Positions 32,677 through 45,600 of a stretch of 64,000 bases of DNA are shown one piece after another. Position 1 is the first letter of the stretch; every line of letters begins with the position of its first letter. The stretch lies in NCBI GenBank assembly GCA_009192285.1, contig WBVU01000011.1:802668-866667 (forward strand), written 5' to 3'. The notes under the pieces were generated by a model, which saw only the letters and a list, made by a program, of their open reading frames with translations, had not been told where the DNA came from and searched no databases. The position numbers and the translations under genes were made by a program. The DNA is from Morchella semilibera. Lineage: Eukaryota > Ascomycota > Pezizomycetes > Pezizales > Morchellaceae.

Positions 32677-34031
32677 CTACGAGTGCTCGTCCTGACTCCC
32701 CAGAACCTCATAGAGCACATATTTACCTCCCTTCTCCCCAGCACAGGTTTCGTTCGGCAGCCTGAGTATCGTGTACCCGTTCTCGCCTCCATTCAGCGAT
32801 CCATGGGCCTTGCTGCCCCAGCTGGTCGGGGAGTTCTCAAATCCATGGACCGTTATTGCTGCCCAGCCGTTCTTCCCGTCCATCGCAGTGCTATCTTCCA
32901 TTAGTATGCCTACCCAAAGGAAAAAAAAACAAAAACACAAGGACATCGAATAGTACAACAGGAAGAAACCTACCAAACAGCCCTCCACACCTTCCCCACC
33001 CACTCCGCCGGCACCATCCCCCTCCATGTCAACCTCGTTACCTTCCCCTCAACTCCATCCTCAACTGCATACGTCGACAACAATGGATCCACCCCGCCGC
33101 CGCCGACCCTCACCCTATCCGCCGCGGCCGTCTCCCCCCCCAGCAGCACCAGCGCAAGCCACTCATGCACCTCTAGCGCCCACTCGCGCCACACCTCCCT
33201 CCGGAACTCCGCCTCCTCCGATGCACCCCCGCCCGCAATCCACGCGCCCTCCGGTGCAGAAAAGCTCGGCACCATCACATTCGCCTCCGCCACAACCGGC
33301 ACTTGCATCTCCCTTGGCAGCGCCGACAGTGCTGACAGCACCGGACAGTCGGTGGTGGCGGGGGAGGTGGAGAAGGCGGTTTTGCATTGCTTGAGGTCGC
33401 AGAAGAGCCATGTGACCGGGTCAGTAAGGACATTGGCGAAGCTCCAGACGAGCCGGTCGAAATTCTTTTTGCCGGGGATCATATTCGGGCCGCGGAGGTC
33501 GCGCTCGACCACTATGACAAATATTTAGTAATTCCGGGGGAGAGGAGATGAGGGGAAGAGGGGGGAATATACGGTAGCGCCGGGGCCGCTTGCTACCGGC
33601 GGTGTTTCCAAAGCGCGCAGGGGCCCCGACGAGGCCGGCGGTCTCGTATGTTTCGTGTCGGAGCGAGAGACGGAGGGTTCCTGCGACGAGGGCGTAGACG
33701 TTGTCGATGTCGATGCGGCCCTGGGAGAGCATTATTACGTTTCCTACCATGCACCCAGCACACATTAGGTTTTATCTCTTCTCGGATTTGCGGGGCACGA
33801 ACCTGACTTAATGTACTTATTCAGGAACCCAGTTTCCAGCAGCGCCGACAACGGCGCACTGAAGCGCCAGCATCGCAGCGGCTTTTCGAGCGCGGGGCGG
33901 AGGTCGCTGGAGATGAGGTGGTAGAGGTCTGTGGGGAGGACGAGATCGACGCGGTGATTGTAGGTGTGTGTGAGGATTGTCTTTTCGGTGGATTTATTGA
34001 GTGAGATGTGGCAGCGGGATATGGGCGCCAT
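32677..34031 (-). CDS. RNase P/MRP subunit Rpp40-like
   Basis: Rpp40 belongs to the nuclear RNase P/MRP protein core that processes pre-tRNA and rRNA. Exons 33803-34031, 33573-33743, 32974-33511 and 32677-32890 give 1152 nt and 383 aa. Recognisable family blocks are FLNKYIKSGNVIMLSQGRID (across intron 1), MIPGKKNFDRLVWSFANVL and WAAITVHGFENSPTSWG. The last intron was placed at TG|GTAGGT and GATAG|C, the only pairing I found that keeps frame and joins to the WAAI block. The protein is soluble and shows no targeting signal. The 3' exon assignment is the least certain part. Confidence 0.75.
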
Positions 34032-35729
34032 TATTCGGCGTATGCGCGGGTGGGGACCGAGTATCTTGAGGTTGGAACTGAACGTTGATATCCCTGGTCT
34101 GGATTGGTCGTGTTGGAAATGCTTGGCTTTTGAAGAGTGTGGGCGAGTGATGGCTGGTGACTGGTGACGCTGACATGGGAATCACCTCCGTGGGTGAGGT
34201 GACGTGAGTATTGTGTAGATGTTATAATACAGCATGGCTCTTCGGTGGCTACGTAGTAGCAATGACGACTGCAAATTCCCTTTCAGTAGATCTTACAATA
34301 CCCTTTTCACTTTCTACCCACATGGAATTCCGTATGACATCTATTCTATGGCTAAAAGGCTCCTTCACTCTGTCTCACACTCATCTTGGAGGGAAATAAA
34401 TTATGCTAACGTACATGTAGTGATGTTTAGCACGAGACTAGATTTTTTTGAGGCCTTTACATAAGTATCTCAATCCTCCTAGGGCTCACTGTGGACATGT
34501 AATTATAGTTGAGACATGTGCTTTCTCAAAGCCTCTCACAGTGCCGGCCACAAGCAAGATCTAAGACACCAGGCTGGCCGAGCTACGGACGTTTGAGCCC
34601 CTAAAGAAAAAGGCAACGGGCTTCAGCTGAAGACAAACTCTACAGCCAGAGTGGCAAGACACTTTGCACGCACGACTTATCGGCTGGTACCTTGAAGTCA
34701 AGGAATACAGCCTCAGCCCAAGATAGGCCCAAAAGACCTGGGGTGGGTTGGTCCTACGTGAGTACATGTGTCTGGTGGGGCATTGGGGGGGGCATATTAG
34801 AGTTGTCCTCATAATTTATCGAGGGGTCATACAAAACGTGAAACCGTAGAATGCGGGTAAGTACATGTAAGTAAGTCGGTACAGTATAACGTAGAGAAGC
34901 ACTATGGGAAAGTACATGAAAGCATTGTGGTGGGTCCCCCCCCCCCCTTGCTTTTATATTTTTTACTTTTCGAACCGCCCCCCCGCCCCCCAAACCGATG
35001 CCAAGACGTTGGTTCCTAGGCAAAGTATATGTAATATTACATACCGGGCCTGCGGCTCGAAGGAAATGGATACTGTTGAACCCGATGCCCATCGGGTTGG
35101 GGCTTCACGTTATGGTTTACTTGATCAACCATGTACTTACACTGCAGGTGGCTGCCACCGTGGGGGTGTCCAGGATGTCCGCACCACAGCCAGAGAGGCC
35201 CTCCAGGCTAAATATTAGAAAGGGTGGCAATAACCTTTTACTCTCGGTGTGACATCTACGGGAACCAAGGTTTTCTTTACCTGCGGATGAGCTACAGGAG
35301 CTTTGGGTTAGGGTATGGCCAATGTGACTTGTTTCATGGTATAACTGCCTAACGTTTGCCATTGCGACACATGGGTTTAGTTTATTCTACCAAACATCGG
35401 CCTCCCGAATTTCCCGTACCCCACATAAGTACCTCTATTGCTCACTACAAACGATAAACAAAAGATTTTTTCAAACCTTCACCCCATATACACAACCAAG
35501 GTAACGGACAAGTATCATACATCAAAGGAGGATAAAAAGAAAAATATAGTCGCCCCGAAATACACCGACATAACTACCATGCAATAGCAGAGAGAGAGAG
35601 AGGGAGAGAGAGAGTAAAAAGAAACAAACTAGGAACAGTTTTTATACTCTATCCCAAACGAAAAGAAAAGAGAAAAAAAGGAAATCAAAGTGTGGAGAGG
35701 AAAGAAAAAAACGCCTGAAAACACCACGT
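34032..35729. other. Intergenic, RPP40 promoter to RPO41 3' end
   Basis: No gene is supported in 1.7 kb. TACATGTA occurs at 34412 and 34862, with near-matches at 34745 and 34912. There is a C11 tract at 34936-34946 and a GA-rich stretch at 35591-35615. AT-rich sequence after 35400 is likely the RPO41 3' UTR. Confidence 0.45.
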
Positions 35730-38700
35730 TTACGAGAAGAAATATTTACTCTCCTTGAGATCCGCTACCTTGAACTCGCCCTGGAATCAAAAAAAAGCGG
35801 TGTTAGCATTCTGTCCAGCCCCAAAGAGATATACATATCTATATATAGAGAGGGGGGGTGGGGGGTGGGGAGAGGTTTAAAGGCTCACCTTTGGTGGTAG
35901 GTCTGGGAATGTCAGAGGCATCCAGATGCGGGTCACGTTCTTGTATTTCTTTCCCTTTTGCTTCGGCTTTCCAGGAGTTATATTCTCAGGTTCTTCGTCA
36001 CCCGCTAAGTTGGGACTCATGATTTCATCAACAGCCGTTTCGCTATCGGCCAAAACAGGGTTAAGCGTGTCAAACTCAAGCTCATTATCATCCACTTCCG
36101 GGTGTTCCGACTCGGTCTCTTCGGGTGTCTCCTCCAAAAGGGTTCCAAGTCCACCCATTCTTTCTATAAGGACACTAGGTGTGACCATTTCCTCTCCCAA
36201 TTTCCTCTCCTCTTCGTTCTCACTCGCAAGGAGCACGTCTCTCTTCCTCTCCCACAGAAGGTCCTCCAGCACCGTAAGTCCTGCCGCTTTCCTGGAACCG
36301 GGGCCCCCCTTCTTAAGAACATTTCTGTTGTAGTCATCTCGGAGTGCCTTGATAGCAGCCGATATAGGGTGATCAGAGGGGAGTGAAGCGAGGTACTTAT
36401 GACCCTTGTAGCGAACTTCAAATTCGGCTTTGAGGTTGGCCATGACCTCGCTTGAGTGTAGCTCGATGAAGGCCTCTCGCAAAACTAGGTTTAGCGTATC
36501 GACATCTGATGGATGAGTCCAGAAGGAGTCGTGAACACTCGCAAATGTCAGTTTGTTATCATAACACCTCTTTGCACTCATGAGCATGTGGGTTGCGTCA
36601 AGAGAGTGAATGAAGTTTGGCGGAAACGCCATCATCTGTTTTCTTGCGTTGATCTCATCGATGACAGAGGGATCGGTGATGTAGACGTTCTGAAGGTTGG
36701 TTACGACGAGCTGTACCTTATCATGCCTATATGGCTGAACAACAGGAAGTCTCAGAGGGGTTGTCCAGACCACACTCGTCATGAAATGTATATCCTTCTC
36801 CTTCTTCTTTCGACTTGGTGGTGGTGGTAACTCTACATCGCCCTCATCCAACTCCGTATTTCCTTCCCCATCTTTTGCTGCCCTTTTCGTTCTCCTTGGC
36901 TTTTTTGGCGCCGGTACATCCTTAAGCTCCTCATTCAAGCGACTCTGTTCCATCTGGCTAGGGGAAACTGACATTGAAATACGCTTTGCAGAAGTTCCCA
37001 GCCATTGCTGGATTTGACTGGCCCCGTAAAACATGGTGGAAATCGAATCAAAAACCTTATGTGTGAGGTAAAGAGCCATCTGGGACAGTGAAAACCTTCC
37101 GTTCTCTTGTTTGTACTCGGCCAGTGAAGGCAAATCCTTAAGCTGACCCAGAATTTGTTCCTTTGCTCCCATGAATGTGACACCATAGACATTTGTCATG
37201 ACTGTCTGCTTCACGACCTTTCTGGAAATCTTATCCTGTAGAATTTTGGCTACTTCGTCACCAGCTCTGGCATCACGCTCGACCGCTTGTGTAACAAGCC
37301 GGGACACACCAGTGTAGACGTCGGAAGGTTTATCCGCAGGTAGGAGGTTTACTTGCGCCGCTCCCATCATATCTCCTCCCAGTGCAGCATAGTGCTGCAG
37401 GCCATTGCAGGTACCGTCTTGGGCGACAGGAATATGGCAAATGTATTGAGAGGGATCTTCAGCTTCATATACCTCTTTCAATGCGAAGCAAGTTGCAAGA
37501 GTCTGCCAAGGATCTTCGGCCTTAAGCCACCACCTTTGCCCCTGCTACTTGTTAGTTTGATCGTTCAATATTGTAAGAATCAAATTCCTTCTTACCCCTA
37601 GAGGATCAGTGGCGGAGTCAATGATATCCTCCATATGCTGGTCGGCATAATCTGCTCGTTCCTCAAAACTAGCTTTGTCGAAACCGCAAAGATTCGCAAG
37701 GTGGATCTTCAACCACTTGAATCCATTCTCACCCAGTGGTTTCCCCTCATCAAACTGCAAGAGACCTCGAGAAAGATCATCTCCAATGTGATTCAAATTT
37801 GGGGGGATCGGATAAGCACGGCCTCGGAAATCAATATTGTGAGGAAAGTAAAATTTATCAAATAGGAACTGTTTCAAGTAAGCGGTTATCCCAGCGCAGC
37901 ACAAGGGTGAATGGGGGGAATCGTACAGCTCTTGCAATCTCGACTTTAAAGTTCACACTACACCTCTTCGAATGATTGTTCATCGCCTCAACCTGCATCT
38001 CCCTCACAGTTTTTAACCACTCGTACCTGACCGTTGGATCAAGATTTGTGGCCGGTTCCTGCGGCAATACCAGGTCTTTGGCTGCTGGGGGAATATCGGC
38101 AAACTCCTCTTCTGAGTTCCAAACTTGAACCACAGTGTCAAAAACCTTCCTATTGATTCTCCATGCTGTCTTCCCCAGGACATCAAGCGACGCGAAAAGC
38201 TCATTTAAATCCCCTCTTACGGAGGCGGTTTTGACGTACTCTGTTTGTTCACGAGAACCCTTTGTACGGACAGCTGTGGACTGAGTGTAATAATAACCCC
38301 CTCGTTCCCAAGATGACCATTGTCGTGGGGGGACAATCATGGGAAGGTTTCGGCCCAAAAACCCTTGCCGAAGATCCTCAGTACCCAGACGTTTTAGAAG
38401 AGTTGAATCGAGGGTGATAAGACCGAGTTTCTTTCCCTTGATAAATCTGTATGTGTGATAAAATGCGGGAATGGGAAGCTCGACACTCTCGCCGTTTTTG
38501 TTTGTTTTTCGAACAGGGGCTTTTGCGCAGTGAAGCAACATAGTCAATAGAACTGCGCCTAGCTGTGAATATAGTTAGCGAGTGGTTTGCTAGGCCACAA
38601 TTACCTCTGAAGAAATCCTTCAATATACCTTCGCCTTAATCTTGACTGGCCATTCCGACAGTATTGGGTTGATACCCTGCATTTCTGTCGGAACTGCCTC

Positions 38701-40242
38701 TCTGGCTTCTCTGACTAACTTCGCCCATGATAGTTTATCGTTCTGGAAGATCTCCCCAATATTCTCTTTATTTCTCACATGAGCAAAAATCTCCTTGTTT
38801 TCCTTCTTTTGTATCTCCTGGGCTAGATACTCGGCCTCCAACATATTCCCCACATGCATAACAGCTCTGCTTGTTTTCAATGCTACGGCAGAGCTGTTAT
38901 GTACTTTTAGTAATTCCACCATCACGATGGCAGCGACCTTTTCTGGAGGAAGCATTCGTAAGAAGGGCCCATATAAGCATCGGTCGTGGGCGCCTGAGGC
39001 TCGGGGTTCCTTCTCCGCGATCCGGACCCTGTTCAACTCCTCAATAATAAGCGGGACAAATGATTGATGCCACTCCCAGAGAAGTGAGTTAAGCGACGAG
39101 TTGACAGCCAGCACACCACGAGCACGCATGTTCTCGTGGTCCTTCCTCCACCTGTCTTGGGCCGACTCCCATGCATCTTCCTCCAAAAGACGCTGACGCT
39201 CGACTTGCAAAGAGAGGTTATCTGGGCCGGAGTGCGAGAAGGATTCAGGCATGTATTTAGGATCAACGAGGGACCGAATAGATTGTTGAATGGCCGCAAG
39301 ACCGTGACCGCGAGAGGTAACAGACTTGATCTCCGGTAACTCTCGCTCAGGAATAGTATCCACTAGGTGGCGGTGGCTTTCATGAAGTTCGGAGACCCGG
39401 AGGGAGGCGATCTACGAAGCGGTTAGATAATGAAGAAGAAAAAGAGTATTTCAGGGAGGTAAAACCTTTGCAATTTTGACGACCTCTTCGTCTGTCAGTA
39501 CTGGGTCAACCAGCACGTCTCCAACCGAATTTCCTGTGGCCCTCCACTGCTGTATATACTTGTCGATGTAAGCTTGTCCAGCCTCAGGCTCGTGCTTCAA
39601 ACTCGCCTTGAGGACCAAGGCAAGCGTCATCGAGTCCCCCGTTATTTCATACTCGATCTTTATTTTCTCGTACCACATGAAAAACACCTTTATATCATCA
39701 ACCTTAGAGGACCTGTCAAGAAGAGCTTTCAGGAACAGGTTGTGCGAATTCAGAAGAACCGGAGAATCTTTTGGTAGCAGTGAGCTCATGTGCATAAGAA
39801 TCTTGCTCGCCCGTGTGATATGCCCGGTTTCCAGACATGCTGAGAATAGTGCGATAGATTCATTCTTCTCCCTCTTGGCGTTTGTCTCTGTGTCTGTCGG
39901 GTCATCGGGAGTGCCGAGAATGATTACTTTGTTGGTATCGAGTGGTTTGATTTCATGGGATAGGCGGTTATTAGGTCTGGGGTTTGCAGGCGCATAGGCC
40001 TCTGCATGCGGGGCGGCGAACGGAGGTGTAGCGGTGGAATAACTCTGAGACCGGCCCTGGACAATAGGGTCGAGGGTTTTCAGCGCCCTTGAATTTGACA
40101 ACGTCCGGCGACTTTGAAGATTCCCAAACTGTGAAGGGGAGAGCCGAGAGAATAGCAATGGATTTGTTGCAGATGATGGCAGTGAATTGTGGTGTTTAAT
40201 AACGTCGCGGGGGACTCTTTTGGTGGCTGCCCACACAAGCAT
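35730..40242 (-). CDS. RPO41: Mitochondrial DNA-directed RNA polymerase
   Basis: The single-subunit T7-type polymerase that transcribes mtDNA. Exons 39466-40242, 38629-39411, 37927-38562, 37596-37868, 35889-37541 and 35730-35780 total 4173 nt and 1390 aa. A basic, Ser-rich N-terminus suits matrix import, followed by a PPR-like N-terminal extension. Polymerase motifs: DFRGRAYP near 745, DGTCNGLQHY with the first catalytic Asp near 865, RKVVKQTVMTNVYGVT (motif B, near 930-945) and ASVHDSFW with the second Asp near 1161. The C-terminal micro-exon ends ESKYFFS, the invariant family terminus. A Lys/Pro/acidic insert (about 1025-1073) and a 130-residue acidic segment before the terminus are additions relative to T7. 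All introns preserve phase. Confidence 0.96.
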
Positions 40243-41279
40243 TGTTATCTGTGTCTATGAGAAGGGCAACTAAATCGCCACTATTTGGTTCGGGGGGCGA
40301 GGTAGGAGAGGGATGGAGAGATTTGAGGGGGGAAGTTTATATTGGAGGAGAATGATTTGTAATATTTTTAGGGGGAAATTGATGAAGTGAAAACATCAAT
40401 TGCACATTTGGGGGATCTCGCAGTGCAAGAATCGTATACGGGAAATTTTTTCTTCGGGGTCTTTTTTTTTTTTCTTTCTGGCTCACTACTAATCTCCACG
40501 TGACGTGATGAGGATGCCAAGACATGATCCTTGAATCAGAGCCCCTCAGAAGGGATGAGGGGCACCGGCCGCAATGACCGGGAACGTCGAAAACGAGTTG
40601 GGGGGAATTAACAGAAATACTTATTACGCACAGAGAATTTTATTCATGTATCGATTTTATCAATTTGCCTTGCACTCTACTAGGCGTTGCACCGTACCCG
40701 TGAGAACCTACCCCCGTGGAGAGGTTGGGGTGCATGTGTAGGAAGCGCTCTCCTCCAATCATATTGCGCCATTAGATCAGGTCAGAAAACGATTTATTTG
40801 GTAAGGTGGTTTTTGAACAAAAACATCTTTTTTTACCAAAACCGTGGTTTTGGGTGTGGTATTGGGATCCGCCATTAGACCCAGCACACCCAGGTTTGTA
40901 AGCCTATCAGTGCCTCAGGATTTTGGAAGAGTGAGAAATCAAAATGACCATTCTGTAGCCCTATTGATTTTCTACCGATTGGCCACCCCAATTTTTTCTC
41001 TATCTTATATTTTGGGTGTGATATGTTTGGCGTAGGTTTATCACGACCACTCTAGATCTCTTGATGACGATATCTACTTAAGGGGACCAGTATACTCACT
41101 ACACATCCCCCCCCCCCCCGCCCCCATATTGCGAGATCAACTGAGCTCAATTCTTAGACGCGGGGGCTCCTTGGATGGCCATGGGTACAAAATACACAAT
41201 CCACATGCAAACATCGGTGGGAATACAGAATGCAACAACATGCTAGAGAAGCCTATTTTATACGAACCGGCTGCTATGT
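40243..41279. other. Intergenic, RPO41 promoter and dispersed repeat
   Basis: Holds the RPO41 upstream region, a repeat copy (40612-40721) and a C13 tract (41107-41119). I see no gene or RNA gene. Confidence 0.45.
40612..40721 (+). repeat. Dispersed intergenic repeat, copy 2
   Basis: Matches 27919-28066 in the same orientation over most of its length, with transitions and lacking an internal segment of about 30 bp found in copy 1. The two copies are 12.7 kb apart and both lie in gene promoters or intergenic DNA. Confidence 0.75.
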
Positions 41280-41915
41280 TCAACATTTGCAGTTCCACAT
41301 GGGTTGACGTTGACCCATTTTAATGCGGCCTTCCATCCAGAGCTGCCCCACTAGAGTATGCATGCAACGTTGCCTTGCCGCCCTGGTTTCTTCCTCAGTA
41401 GCGCCCTGGATACCATTCTTGGTAATGCCGAGCTGTATAAAATATACGTCATATTTATCGGTATTAGCAAGCCTCCGAAACTCACCCCCGGTACTCTGAG
41501 CAAGGTGTTGGGCGTATTCGGTAGGTGATGCAAATGCAACTGGCAGCAAAAAGGTCAGAAAACAATCCACTCGCGGGGGAGTTAACAGCGTACACACGTG
41601 TTTCACGGGCTAGGTTGAGTTGAGAATCCTTCTTTGAGTCGTGGACGCGGAGAATCTTGACTATCTGGCCATCGTTGCTTATATCCTTTGAACAAGTCCC
41701 CATCACTTGCAGGAGTTGAGTGGAAGCTGTGGGAACTTTGAATCGTTAGATCTCAAGCTTATACATAGTATATAGCGAAGCGTGTGCGCGCGCAAGGATT
41801 GTTGTGCTCCGGGGAAGCCACCTTGTGCAATCATCTTATCCTCGATTATCGGCAATGATGTAGTAGGTTTGTCCAGGAGGCCAGGCTCGAGGAGGTTATT
41901 CAGTGGGAGATACAT
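41280..41915 (-). CDS. Hypothetical protein, three-exon model
   Basis: I do not recognise this protein. A frame-consistent model joins 41765-41915, 41598-41726 and 41280-41539 for 540 nt and 179 aa. The introns are short (38 and 58 bp), with GTATAA/CACAG and GTGTGT/GCCAG borders and CTAAC/CTGAC branch-like words in suitable places. Readable segments are SKDISNDGQIVKILRVHDSK and GATEEETRAARQRCMHTLV. No signal peptide, membrane helix or known motif is evident. It could be a young gene, a decayed gene, or chance open frames that happen to splice. Confidence 0.4.
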
Positions 41916-42648
41916 GTTTTTTTTTGTTGATTTCTGTAAGGGAGGAGGAGAGATTACATGTAATCGCCAAGGTTCTCGAGTTTTAGATGTTGAGAGAGTT
42001 ACGAAGGTTGATGTGTTGAAGTTCCCTGGTACGGGGTAGACGTAAGCCCGCCAGTGGAATCTTGAATAGGGCCAAAAAGGTAAGCACTCAGACAGACAAA
42101 GTATTGACGGGGGGGTCGACTGTTGGGCCTGAAGACATTGTATCTGCTAACCAAAGGTTATATTTAGAGCTTGAACTTGTCCTGGATACACGAATTCTTG
42201 TCGCAACACCTCAACTACATGTATCCCTAAAAACACGCCTAAAGCTTAGAAGTACTTTTGTTTCAAGCAAATAAGCACCCTAACCGGCTCAAGACAAACC
42301 AATCATGCGTTTCAATTAGCCAAAACCATGAAAACATGCTATACTACTAGAGGTTGCGTCGGGAATGGTGGTGACACAGAGTCCGATTGCCAAGATCGAG
42401 TGATTTCTTGTGACTCAACACTCCCACAACAACTAAAACCATAAGAAAATATTCGCAACATAAGAGAGAGAGAGAGACTACATGATAGATCTTGGGTAAA
42501 TATCGTCAATAATTACGGATGCTCTCACTCACTCGACCGGCCCAGTAAGCAGTACACCCACATAATACACGGTATCTATATACACATTACGAACTCAGCA
42601 ATCTACCTTTAATACAAACTTTTTCCCTCCCCCAAAACCCACAGCCGA
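41916..42648. other. Intergenic upstream of the hypothetical gene, MAK21 3' flank
   Basis: No gene is supported. TACATGTA occurs at 41955 and 42216. A GA repeat lies near 42464-42477. The AT-rich right part is likely MAK21 3' UTR. Confidence 0.45.
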
Positions 42649-45600
42649 CTAATCAGACAACATATCTGCATAATCTTCAGCGCTAGCAAACGTGGGTAGG
42701 CTCTTAAGCTTTCTGCGCTTCTTTCTCCGCTCGTTTCCTTCCGGCTCCTCCGCCGCCGGCTCTACCGACTTCGCCGACTGCTGCGCCTCCTCGGCCGCAA
42801 ACGCCTTATCGAGGTCGCCAGGAACGTCGTCGTCGTCGCTCCAGACATCGTCCTCGTCCTCGCCGGCAAAGTCCGGCCCGTCGCTGCCTTCACTTTCATC
42901 CTCGTCTTCGACATTCTCGCCGTCCTCATCCATATCCACATCCTCCTCGTCGTCAAAATCGTCAAAGTCTGCCCCATCCTCCATCTCCGCCCCTCCCAAC
43001 TCCGGATTACTCCCGACCATCGCCTTCCAGATCTCCTCCTCACCCGCCTCCTCATCTTCCTCGCTATCCTCCTCGGGTTTATCCTTCTTATTCTTTTGCG
43101 CCTCGGACTTCGTCTTCTTTTGCACGGCCTGGTTGAAGTACTTATGAAAAAAGACCTCATCGACAGGCACCTCCTCGACGCGGCGCTTCCAGAACGCGTC
43201 TGAGTTGACAGGAACCATCGTCTTACCCGCACCACGAGTTGATAGCACCATGCCACGTGTGTCACCGCCGTCGAGCGGCTGCATGATTGATGATCCGCGG
43301 GCGGCGGCGGCAGTGCCTGATTTGGCGTTGCGGTAGACAAAGCGGTCGAGGAAATGGGTGAGCGTGTGCATGCCGAGGTCGGGCTTGCTGGGCATCTTGC
43401 GCTTAGAGATGAGGCTGGTGGCGAAGAGGGCGACGGAGGGATGGTAGTAATTGAGGAAGGGGAGCTGTAGGTGGGTGTTAGAAATGCACGACCATGATCA
43501 AAAGGGATTTGGGGGGAGGGTGGCTTACGATCTCCCAGAGACAGCTGCGGTCTGCATTGGCATGCGAGGGGTCCCTCTTCCGACCGTCGTACTCGACACG
43601 TTTCTCCTCCGGCCTCCCTTCTACGGCAGCGAGTTTGACGCCGCCTTCCTCCTCCTCCTCGGGGACGTCGCGAAAGACCTCCTCTTCGTCCTCAAGGGTC
43701 TCTTGCGGCGTGTCCATGAGCTGGTGGAGGGAGGGGACTGCGGTCTCGAGCTCGCTGAGCAGGAATAAAACACCACAGATGAACGGCGGCTGGTGAAAGG
43801 TCGAGATCTGGATGAGACGCTTGACGAAGGCGCGCACACGCTTGATCTGGGTGTCGGCTTTGAGGGCCTTGAAGAGGAGGTTCAGATACATTGCCTGCTT
43901 CGAGGAGGCGACCAAACGCTGGTCCAGCAGGGACTCGTAGAGTGTTCTGTAGAAACGGTCCGATACGGCCTGTTACGATAGTCAATCAGTAAAAGCAGCC
44001 CCCCCCCAAAAAAAAAACCCGAATACATATATACAAAGCGACAGGAACCATACCTGCTTGCTATACGCCACCTGGAAGATCAGCATCAGCGCCTGAATAC
44101 TCGTATTGAAGTTTCCTGAATGCGTGATGCGGAATAGCGTGTCCATATGCTTCTGGAAGACCTTATCATCTACCTGGGAGAACGGGAACGCGCGATTCAC
44201 GCCCGTCAGCACCGCCGAAATTAGCTTCGCATTGAGCTCCTCTACAGACTGCTCCTTCTTCTCCTCGGCCTCCTTCCTTAACCTCGCCTTCCTATTCAGC
44301 TTCCCTCCCCTTGGGGGAGGCGCCCCACCCTTCTTATCCCTCTCGCCGTCGTCATCGGCGAATTTGGTATGCTTTCCCAGCCCAGTGGCGTTGACGCCCG
44401 TGGCGGCGGGGGCGTTCTTATCCTTCTTGAGGATGCCCGTGAATACAGCGAAATACAGGTTCAGCAGGTTGTTCGCGACGTCGACCTCGCGCGTCGACAG
44501 GATCGTCTGGTTGAGTGTGATGATGGCGTAGTACTTCGCGTGTACACTGTTTCCAGGGCGGAAGACGACCTCGGACTCGATGCTGTTGATGATGATGCTC
44601 TTCATAGCCGGATGCGTGCTCTGCAGCTTCAGCAGCAGGTACGAGACCTTTGAGGCGACCTTTTTATCTGTGTCTCCCTGTTTTTACACCGAGTGAGATC
44701 TCATGATCCAACTTACTTGGGGGGAGAGAGGGGAGAACTTACGAGTTTATTTACGAGAAGACGCAAGAGGTTGGCCTCCTGCTCGGGCTTCTCCTTGAGA
44801 AGCTCCCAGACATAGCCCACGGCGTGTGTCCGCGCAAACTCGAGCTGGTCGCCACACAGCGCCTCTAGTGTCTTGAGAACCTCAAAATAGAAGCTCTTGA
44901 GCCAGTCCTCGTAGGCCCACACGAGCATATGCAGATCCGACGCCTGGGGGCTTCCCAGTCCCGGCTGCTTATTAAAAAAGTGGAGCTTCCTGCCAGGTGG
45001 TAGCACCAAGCCAGAGGCGAAGAGATCCTTGATGGCGCCCATAGCGGAGACGGCCTGGGAGCGCGACTTCTTGCGCGCAAGCCCGAGCAGCGTCTCGAGC
45101 GTCTTTGTGGTGTGCAGCGGCGACTCCTGGCAGATGAGGGTCAGGGCGGAGATCTTGTCTGTGAGTGTTCCCGAGGTCATGATAGTGGAGAGGAACTGGC
45201 GATCGGAAGACTTTGTGAGGTGGGTGGTGGAATAAGTTGTATTTTCGGTTGTGAGGAGGTGTTTGGCGTGGCGGTGGAGGGCCTCGATCTGTGATGGGGA
45301 TGGCGGGTGGGTGGGGGGTGTGAGGGGGGGGAGGACGAAGGCATGCCAGTCGGGGCGAGGGGTGAAGAGAAGTTTGCTATTCTTGGAGGAGGAGTCGGAG
45401 GGGGCGGCGAAAGTTGTGACTGGGGGGGGTGCGGCGGGAGGAGGAGGGGCGGCCTTTGAGGGTGCCTTGGGCGCGGGCTCGGGTTCGTCCATTTCTTCAT
45501 CCTCCTCGTCCCCGTCCTCATCCTCATCCTCCTCATCCTCCTCATCCTCCTCATCGTCCTCATCGTCATCCTCAGACTCCGCATCAGCGAGGTTAAATTT

